Origin: Candidatus Latescibacterota bacterium
GTDB taxonomy: Bacteria; Latescibacterota; UBA2968; UBA8231
Reading direction: 5' to 3'
NCBI GenBank assembly: GCA_021295675.1
Contig: JAGWBY010000141.1
Location: 1-5,303, forward strand
DNA length: 5,303 nucleotides
A program made the translations under genes and the position numbers. A model generated the notes under the pieces. The model saw only the letters and a list, made by a program, of their open reading frames with translations, was not told the origin of the DNA and did no database searches. Every line of letters starts with the position of its first letter. Position 1 is the stretch's first letter. Of this stretch, positions 1 through 4,335 are shown in pieces.

Positions 1-483
1 CCGGAGTTTGTCCTTTTCTTGAGTGGTGTACTCTTTCAGGCCGTAGGGTGGGTCGGTGACGATAGCGTGGACGCTGTTGGGAGGGCAATGCTCCATCCAC
101 GCGAAGCAATCCTCTTGGACGAGCTGATATGAGGCTTCGCCAGTCTGGTAGAGTGCCTGAGATTCGGCGACAGCGGGGGGCGCATCTTGAGGGCGATCAG
201 TACGCCCAAAGGTGCCGCGCAGGATCGCCGACGCCTTGGCTGGGTGCTGCGATAGGATTTCTCGAAGGTCGGAAGGCAAGTAATCGGCCAAGATGAGGAG
301 CGAATCCGGATCGGTCGCGCAAAGTTCGGCTAGGCGTCGGACTGTGGCTTCGGCGGGCCGCGCCTTGCCGCTTTCGAGACGCGAGATGTATCCCTTTGAA
401 ACCCCAAGGTGGCTTGCTACATCGGCTTGAGTCAATCCGCTTTCGAGGCGAGCCGCCTTCAGGTGATGCCCAAACTGAACCAT
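1..483 (-). CDS. XRE helix-turn-helix / DNA methyltransferase fusion, N-terminal part (open at left edge)
   Basis: The frame reads from ATG at 483 to base 1 without a stop (161 residues). Residues about 5-60 form an XRE/Cro-type helix-turn-helix, with the pattern LTQADVASHLGVSKGYISRLESGK around residues 17-41 (first part LTQADVASHLGVSKG). A linker follows. Residues about 118-148 have the usual entry to an N4-cytosine/N6-adenine methyltransferase (PF01555 type): an 'EDCFAWM...PPNSVHAIVTDPPYG' stretch with DPPY, catalytic motif IV, at 144-147. Motif IV comes early and no SAM-binding FxGxG precedes it, which suits the beta-class order with motif I later, beyond the edge. By family knowledge it transfers a methyl group from SAM to DNA; the HTH would let it bind its own promoter, as in self-regulating restriction-modification methylases (inference). 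A Shine-Dalgarno AGGAG (493-497) lies 9 nt before the ATG. No restriction enzyme is visible, so it may be an orphan or have its partner further left. Confidence 0.88.
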   Translation of the reverse strand, partial: MVQFGHHLKAARLESGLTQADVASHLGVSKGYISRLESGKARPAEATVRRLAELCATDPDSLLILADYLPSDLREILSQHPAKASAILRGTFGRTDRPQDAPPAVAESQALYQTGEASYQLVQEDCFAWMEHCPPNSVHAIVTDPPYGLKEYTTQEKDKLR

Positions 484-505
484 GCGGACGTTCTCCTAGG
501 TGGGA

Positions 506-523
506 TTTGAGGATTTTGAGGAT
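506..523. repeat. Perfect tandem 9-bp direct repeat in the methyltransferase leader
   Basis: TTTGAGGAT occurs twice head to tail (506-514 and 515-523); on the minus strand this reads ATCCTCAAA twice. It abuts the predicted -10 box (524-529) and covers the expected transcription start, upstream of the Shine-Dalgarno. The position fits an operator for the XRE domain encoded just downstream, but this is inferred from position alone. Confidence 0.6.
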
Positions 524-552
524 AATGTATCTATGTTTACTTATATGGTCAA
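524..552 (-). promoter_or_regulatory. Sigma-70-like promoter for the HTH-methyltransferase gene
   Basis: On the minus strand TTGACC (552-547, 5/6 to the -35 consensus) is followed after exactly 17 bp by TACATT (529-524, 4/6 to the -10 consensus). Transcription would start near 517, leaving a leader of about 35 nt before the ATG at 483. The tandem repeat at 506-523 lies at the start site. Confidence 0.6.
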
Positions 553-612
553 CTACGTTCTCAACTCTATGTCGTCGTGTTGCCAACGCCTCTACGATAG
601 AGTGTATATCGC

Positions 613-684
613 CCCTTCCCTAGGCAAACAACCCTTCCACCTCGTCGCAGAGGCTTCTGCAGCGCTCGCGCGCTCGGCGATGAC
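613..684 (-). pseudogene. Decayed duplicate of the glmM 3' end
   Basis: This stretch aligns base for base with 2006-2084, the last ~70 bp of the phosphohexomutase gene plus its stop. A 28-bp block (625-652 = 2018-2045) and an 18-bp block (653-670 = 2053-2070) are identical. Between them the copy lacks 7 bp (CTGAGCG, 2046-2052), which shifts frame. One mismatch follows at 672. The TAG stop is kept (620-622), but the last sense codon differs (GCC for GAG). Similarity ends abruptly at about 684. It cannot encode a useful product and is a duplication scar. Confidence 0.85.
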
Positions 685-798
685 CGAAGAAAAGGCGAGG
701 AGTCGCACCGACGCGTCGAGGCCCTGATGCGGGCGTTGGAAATCACCAGCGACCAGCTAGTCACAGGCTCCTACGGGGATATTGTCGCTGCTAGTTGA
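682..798 (+). pseudogene. C-terminal tail of an unidentified plus-strand gene
   Basis: Reading from 682 to a TGA at 796-798 gives 38 residues, including RRVEALMRALEITSDQLV and ending GSYGDIVAAS. The first half looks like an amphipathic helix, and the codons suit a GC-rich gene. The frame has no ATG or ribosome binding site of its own ahead of this segment: upstream it runs only through antisense of the glmM scar to a stop at 598-600. I read it as the tail of a gene whose 5' part was lost at the junction near 684. I do not recognise the family; chance openness over so short a stretch cannot be excluded. Confidence 0.35.
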
Positions 799-903
799 TT
801 CTTGGACGAGGGCAAGATGCCTTCGCAAGAGTGCGATTCCAAGCAAGATAAAGAGGCCATTTGTTGAGTCGGCTAGTGTGGCTTAACAGGCTATAGATTC
901 GCC

Positions 904-1745
904 CTAGTCTGACAAAGGAATGATCGTCCCTACGGTCAAATCGTCGAAGGAAACTTCTTGGTCTCCACCTATTAGGACACCTACTCTTCCCTCAGTGTAG
1001 GTATCGTCAAAGACCTCAGCGACGAGAGTTCCGTTGATGGATGCCTCTATCCTGCCTTCTTCACTAAAAATACTTAACGTATTGGTTCCCTCTTCATTGA
1101 TGGATGGGCTATAAGTCCAATCAACCAGTGATATGGGGTCGCCACTGTCATCCCATCGGCTTAGTACAAAACCCCCATTAGCACTTATGCCAAATCCGTA
1201 GAAATCCCTACCGTCTCTATAAAGATACCGTAACTATGGGTCTTAATACCACGAAGCCATTGGGTCGTAGCCGTGACGTAGAGTGATCCTTTAAAGTCGG
1301 GGTCTGCGGTCAAACTCGTCAAAAAGTCGTCATCACTACCCCGTCCAATTAGCCTCCCTCCTTGTATTCGCCAAGTTCCAGAACCTCGTTTGTTCCAATC
1401 CCATAAGTTGTCATCGCTGAAGTCCGCCCTCAAGAACGTAAAGAGACTAAAGACATCTGTTCCTATAGCTCTTGGCGGCCCTTGTTCACCTTGTGGGCCT
1501 TGCTCGCCCTGTTCGCCTTGTTCGCCCTGCGGACCTTGTGCGCCTCGTGGCCCTCGTTCGCCCTGTTCGCCTTGTTCGCCCTGTTCACCTTGTTCACCTT
1601 GTGCGCCTCGTGGCCCTCGTTCGCCCTGTTCGCCTTGCTCTCCCTGTTCGCCTTGAGGACCTGCGGGACCTACAGGCCCTTGTGGGCCTTCTGGACTGGT
1701 GCAAGCCAACAACACTGCAAGCGAAACGAAAATAATCCTGTACAT
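904..1745 (-). pseudogene. Collagen-like lipoprotein with C-terminal jelly-roll domain, one frameshift
   Basis: ATG at 1745 begins [15 protein letters not shown], a short lipoprotein signal with Cys15 as the predicted lipidated residue. Residues 20-91 are 24 uninterrupted Gly-X-Y triplets, mostly GEQ with GER, GPR, GAQ and GPQ: a collagen-like triple-helix stalk. From about residue 98 the sequence ([25 protein letters not shown]) is that of a LamG/ConA-like or glycoside hydrolase 16-type jelly roll. In the starting frame it stops at 1185-1187, but the domain continues unmistakably in another frame ([16 protein letters not shown] ... EVSFDDLTV) to a TAG at 904-906. One extra T in the TTT at 1221-1223 restores [13 protein letters not shown] and a protein of about 280 residues. 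I infer an exported, membrane-anchored trimer carrying a sugar- or polymer-binding head. The distal half is GC-poor, with ATA, TTA and AGT codons unlike glmM. A sequencing error would make this a normal gene. Confidence 0.85.
1473..1688 (-). repeat. Gly-X-Y coding repeat with a 63-bp higher-order period
   Basis: This is a run of 24 nine-base units coding for collagen-like triplets. On top of the 9-bp period there is a longer duplication: 1533-1574 and 1596-1637 are identical over 42 bp and sit 63 bp apart, so seven triplets (GER-GPR-GAQ then four GEQ) recur. The array probably grew or shrank by slippage or unequal exchange. Confidence 0.9.
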
Positions 1746-2012
1746 CGTCTCTCCTTTGTTCTGAAAGGGCACCCCAGTAGGAGTGTCTTCTGTCAAATAG
1801 GTGAAAAAGTCTATCTGAAAACTTCCCCGAAATCCGAGCGGCTGAGAAGGAGAGGCTGGCCTCGCCCCGCCCTTTAGCTGGCTTTCAGACCAACGGTCAG
1901 GTTCCCAGATAGGCTCTTGTCGGCCAAAGAGACTAATGCCAACGGATATTTCGTCAAGGAAAGCCAAGCGGGGTGTCTTCGAGTCCGAGCGGCTTCCGGC
2001 TTGTTCCTTCCC
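1746..2012. other. Intergenic stretch between glmM and the lipoprotein gene
   Basis: These 267 bp hold the lipoprotein ribosome binding site at the left end. I see no convincing terminator for glmM and no good promoter for the lipoprotein: a perfect TTGACA on the minus strand (1796-1791) has no -10 box at a proper distance. TCCGAGCGGCT occurs twice (1833-1843 and 1984-1994). The minus frame shared by glmM and the lipoprotein has no stop across the whole stretch, but the translation resembles nothing I know. Confidence 0.6.
1751..1757 (-). promoter_or_regulatory. Shine-Dalgarno fixing the lipoprotein start
   Basis: On the minus strand AAAGGAG ends 5 nt before the ATG at 1745. The frame is open upstream to 1967, but this strong site together with the signal peptide that follows makes 1745 the start. 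Confidence 0.8.
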
Positions 2013-3371
2013 CTACTCAAACAACCCTTCCACCTCGTCGCAGAGCTGAGCGGCTTCTGCAGCGCTCGCGCTCTCGGCGATGACGCGGACGATGGGTTCG
2101 GTGTTAGAGGCGCGGAGATGAACCCAAGGGCATTCGAGCTGCCCGCTCAGGTAGAGTTTGGAACCATCGCGCACCGGGTGGACATACGCTTGGGGATAGC
2201 GGTCGCGCAGCGCGACAATGGCCGCGTCTAACTGCTCTGAAGTACAAGTAATTTTGCGCTTGTCAATGGCGTAGCTGGGCAGCGCGGCGATCAGCTCTTC
2301 GAGAGATCGTCCGGTCCGCGCCATAGCCTCCAGCACTAGAGCCAATCCCAAGGCCGCGTCGCGGCTGGGGCCGATTTGGGTGACGATGACGCCGCCGTTG
2401 CCTTCGCCGCCGATGACCGCTCCCTCAGCCATCATCTTCTCCACCACATGGACCTCGCCGACCGCCGTCAGAAAGACCGGACAGTTGTGAGCAGTGGCCG
2501 CGTCTGTAACGGCCTGCGAGGTGGAGAGGGTGGTGACGACCGGGCCGGGTTGACGCGCCGCCACCGCTTGCACCGCCAGCGCAAGCGTGTAGTCTTCGCC
2601 CACCGGCGCGCCACTCGAATCAACCAACGCGACGCGGTCGGCGTCCGGGTCGATGGCAAAGCCAATGGCGCAGCCGTTGTCGCGCACGGCCTGCCCAAGC
2701 TGGACGAGATTGGCGGGCACCGGCTCCGGGTCGTGGGCGAAATCGCCGTCGGGCTGCGCGTTGATGAGCGTGGCTTCGACGCCCAAGGCGTCCAGCAGGC
2801 TTGGAACCACCAAGGCCCCCGTGCCATTGCAGGGATCGACGGCCACCTTGAACCCGGCCTGGCGAATGGCGTCGGCATCGACGTAGTTCACAATCTGCTG
2901 CACGTGACGCGCCACCACGGCGTCTGGGTCGATCGTTTCCAGCGCGCCAGACGCAGCGCAGCGAAACTCGCCCGCATGGAAGAGGGCCTCGACGCGCGCA
3001 CCCTCTTCCGCATTGAGAAAAACGCCGTCAGCGCGCACCAGCTTGAGGCCGTTCCAAGGAGCCGGGTTGTGGCTGGCGGTGATGATGATCGCGCCTTTGG
3101 CATCGAGCGCAGAGATCATCAGCTTGGCCCCGGGCGTGGAGCACATGCCCAAATCGACGACGCGGCATCCCGTCTGGCACAGAGCCGCCGCCGCCGCTTG
3201 AGCAAAAGCCACTCCAGACGGGCGCGTGTCGCGGGCGAGAACGACGGTATCACCCGGCGTCAAAGTGGAGCCAAAAGCCGCAGCAAAGCGGGCGACAACC
3301 TCATCGGTGAGCGACTGGCCGACGAGGCCGCGAATTCCAGAAATGCTGACGATGAGTGGAGCATCATACAT
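2013..3371 (-). CDS. glmM: Phosphoglucosamine mutase-type alpha-D-phosphohexomutase
   Basis: This intact enzyme of 452 residues has the usual length and all four family domains. The SGIRG start is at 11-15. The phosphoserine loop TASHNP (98-103) has catalytic Ser100. The metal loop DPDADR is at 241-246. The sugar-binding loop GGEGNGG is at 321-327, and the phosphate-binding RASNTEP at 420-426. By family knowledge it interconverts the 6- and 1-phosphates of a hexose through a bisphosphate intermediate. The GEGNGG loop favours glucosamine phosphate, giving GlcN-1-P for UDP-GlcNAc and cell envelope synthesis; phosphomannomutase or phosphoglucomutase activity cannot be excluded. ATG at 3371 begins MYDAPLIVSISGIRG; the ribosome binding site is weak (GAGAAAG). 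It follows the SAM hydrolase gene by 12 bp and is probably cotranscribed with it, perhaps by coupled translation, so the upstream frameshift may lower its expression. The last ~70 bp recur at 613-684. Confidence 0.93.
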   Translation of the reverse strand: MYDAPLIVSISGIRGLVGQSLTDEVVARFAAAFGSTLTPGDTVVLARDTRPSGVAFAQAAAAALCQTGCRVVDLGMCSTPGAKLMISALDAKGAIIITASHNPAPWNGLKLVRADGVFLNAEEGARVEALFHAGEFRCAASGALETIDPDAVVARHVQQIVNYVDADAIRQAGFKVAVDPCNGTGALVVPSLLDALGVEATLINAQPDGDFAHDPEPVPANLVQLGQAVRDNGCAIGFAIDPDADRVALVDSSGAPVGEDYTLALAVQAVAARQPGPVVTTLSTSQAVTDAATAHNCPVFLTAVGEVHVVEKMMAEGAVIGGEGNGGVIVTQIGPSRDAALGLALVLEAMARTGRSLEELIAALPSYAIDKRKITCTSEQLDAAIVALRDRYPQAYVHPVRDGSKLYLSGQLECPWVHLRASNTEPIVRVIAESASAAEAAQLCDEVEGLFE

Positions 3372-3383
3372 AATTTTTCTTTC

Positions 3384-4168
3384 TCAGAGCTTTTCGACGA
3401 TAAGAGTAGCGCGGCGTTGCATCCCTAATTGGCGGGCGGCATGGCCGCAGTTGACCGCAATTTCCAACAGACCAGCGCTGCCGATCAAAGCAAGCGGCGC
3501 ACCCGACTCGACATCCTCGTACGTTCGGCAAAGCTCCGTCAGTACGTAATCCCCGAGGCGGATGTGCAGCGCGGCACCCCACGGCGCAATATCGGCAGCC
3601 TCAATGTTGCTCACCAAGTTGCCGAATCCGTCGATGTAGATGATGTGACCGGCGATGCGGTCAGCCGATTTACAAGGTGCGGATTCTGCCAAGCACACCG
3701 GATCGTCCACTGGCGGGCCAACATCAGCAAGGTCCAAGCCACGACAGAGATGGGCGGCCAGCGGCGCGAAGAGGTCGCGGCCGTGGAAGGTGCTGCTCGG
3801 GTTGGGCCGACCGAGGTCGGGTCGGGCGATCTCGTACACCCGGCTGTCGGCGCGGTCGATGACAAAGCTGAAGAGGCCGTTGTCCGGCCCCACCCACAAG
3901 TGGCCACTGCTCTGGAGAGCGAGGGGACGCCGTCGCGTACCTACGCCGGAACGGTCCCGGGCGGGAATTCGCGCGCGGCGTGGCGCAGAACAAAGGCAGC
4001 GGCAAGCACGTCTTGAGGCGGAATCTGGTGGGAAATATCCACGAGCTGGGCTTCCGGTGCGATGCCCAAGATGACCCCCTTCATCGCGCCGACGTAGTAA
4101 TCGCCACCACCGAAATCCGTCGTCAGCGTGACGATTGGGGCCGCACGCCACATGAATTTATTCCGCAT
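3384..4168 (-). pseudogene. S-adenosylmethionine hydrolase (DUF62/SAM hydroxide adenosyltransferase), internal deletion
   Basis: The N-terminal part reads from ATG at 4168 ([20 protein letters not shown]...) to ...EFPPGTV, then meets TAG at 3941-3943. The rest lies in another frame from about 3947 to a TGA at 3384-3386: [45 protein letters not shown] and GSAGLLEIAVN. This is the full DUF62 family (PF01887), which cleaves SAM to adenosine and methionine. Relatives read about 'GTVHVAVVDPGVGT' at the junction; here GTV is followed directly by CC and then GVGT. About 19 nt (HVAVVD plus one base) seem lost at 3948-3950, with the Asp of the DPGVGTxR motif. By family knowledge that Asp, the Arg of the same motif and the His of TFHGRD form the catalytic triad; the Arg and His remain. 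Both pieces plus the loss give about 267 residues, normal for the family. As written the gene should be inactive. First gene of a two-gene unit with glmM. Confidence 0.88.
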
Positions 4169-4180
4169 TTTGCACACATA

Positions 4181-4186
4181 CCTCCC
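4181..4186 (-). promoter_or_regulatory. Shine-Dalgarno of the SAM hydrolase gene
   Basis: On the minus strand GGGAGG lies 12 nt before the ATG at 4168 (MRNKFMWR). The ATG at 4179 is too close (1 nt) and out of frame, and the one at 4153 (MWRAAP) is 27 nt away. This makes 4168 the best start, although the spacing is longer than ideal. Confidence 0.5.
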
Positions 4187-4194
4187 GCTTCCCA

Positions 4195-4200
4195 AGTATA
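4195..4200 (-). promoter_or_regulatory. -10 box for the SAM hydrolase-glmM unit
   Basis: TATACT (5/6 to consensus) reads on the minus strand. No recognisable -35 lies 16-19 bp upstream; that space is filled by the inverted repeat at 4200-4222. Transcription would start near 4188, just ahead of the GGGAGG ribosome binding site. The promoter may depend on an activator or on bending of the spacer. Confidence 0.4.
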
Positions 4201-4222
4201 GCGACATATTCCATTTGTCGCT
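4200..4222. promoter_or_regulatory. Inverted repeat between divergent genes, candidate operator
   Basis: Perfect 7-bp arms AGCGACA (4200-4206) and TGTCGCT (4216-4222) are separated by 9 bp. The dyad begins at the minus-strand -10 box, fills the expected -35/-10 spacer, and ends 11 bp before the plus-strand -35 at 4234. It could serve both directions. The centre-to-centre arm distance of 16 bp leaves the half-sites about one and a half helical turns apart. Confidence 0.5.
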
Positions 4223-4233
4223 TCGTCCCTGTG

Positions 4234-4262
4234 TTGATAGCAAACGGCTCGGGCCTTAGATT
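4234..4262 (+). promoter_or_regulatory. Sigma-70-like promoter for the mannonate dehydratase gene
   Basis: TTGATA (4234-4239, 5/6 to consensus), a spacer of exactly 17 bp, then TAGATT (4257-4262, 4/6). Transcription would start near 4269 and give a leader of about 67 nt containing the hairpin at 4304-4322. Confidence 0.5.
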
Positions 4263-4303
4263 TGCCGCTCAAATCCAACCCCTTCACTTTGCAGCGTGCA
4301 GTC

Positions 4304-4322
4304 CGGCCCCAGTAGGGGGCCG
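4304..4322 (+). promoter_or_regulatory. GC-rich hairpin just before the ribosome binding site
   Basis: CGGCCCC (4304-4310) pairs perfectly with GGGGCCG (4316-4322) around the 5-nt loop AGTAG. The stem ends 1 nt before the Shine-Dalgarno AAGGAGA (4324-4330). No T-run follows, so it is not an ordinary terminator. It may limit ribosome access or protect the 5' end of the mRNA. Confidence 0.55.
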
Positions 4323-4335
4323 CAAGGAGATCATC

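Larger units (their letters stand above)
484..903. other. Gene-poor stretch with remnants
   Basis: No intact gene is visible in these 420 bp. From left to right it holds the methyltransferase leader and promoter (484-552), an unassigned stretch (553-612) with a small CTCTA/TAGAG hairpin (590-602), a decayed copy of the glmM 3' end (613-684), a plus-strand open tail ending at a TGA (682-798), and about 105 bp (799-903) in which I see only short stems, such as TCGCA/TGCGA at 823-836, with no T-run that would make a terminator. Confidence 0.7.

Noticed and set aside
811..836. Small hairpins (GGCA/TGCC and TCGCA/TGCGA) as a terminator for the lipoprotein gene
   Set aside because: Stems of 4-5 bp with no T-run on either strand.
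1211..1230. Programmed -1 frameshift in the lipoprotein
   Set aside because: No X-XXY-YYZ heptamer in frame and no downstream stem or pseudoknot that I can see; a lost T in a T-run explains it more simply.
1473..1688. Regular short repeats suggesting a CRISPR array
   Set aside because: The 9-bp period has no unique spacers and translates perfectly to Gly-X-Y triplets.
1768..1796. TTGACA on the minus strand as the lipoprotein promoter
   Set aside because: The hexamer is perfect, but GGTGCC stands at the -10 distance and nothing better lies at 15-19 bp.
1390..1877. Plus-strand frames with Cys-Ser-Pro and Leu-Val-Arg repeats
   Set aside because: They are antisense readings of the collagen-coding repeat.
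1185..1967. 260-residue minus-strand frame starting [10 protein letters not shown]
   Set aside because: The first 74 residues have no support: a strong Shine-Dalgarno and a lipoprotein signal start at 1745. The end at 1185 is a frameshift product; the domain continues to 904 in another frame.
2376..3428. 350-residue plus-strand frame
   Set aside because: It is the antisense shadow of glmM: GC-rich codon structure keeps it open, and the translation is rich in Arg, Asp and His with no motif.
3384..4151. 255-residue minus-strand frame starting [11 protein letters not shown]
   Set aside because: The first third is an Arg-rich out-of-frame reading of the true N-terminus, which lies in the frame starting at 4168.
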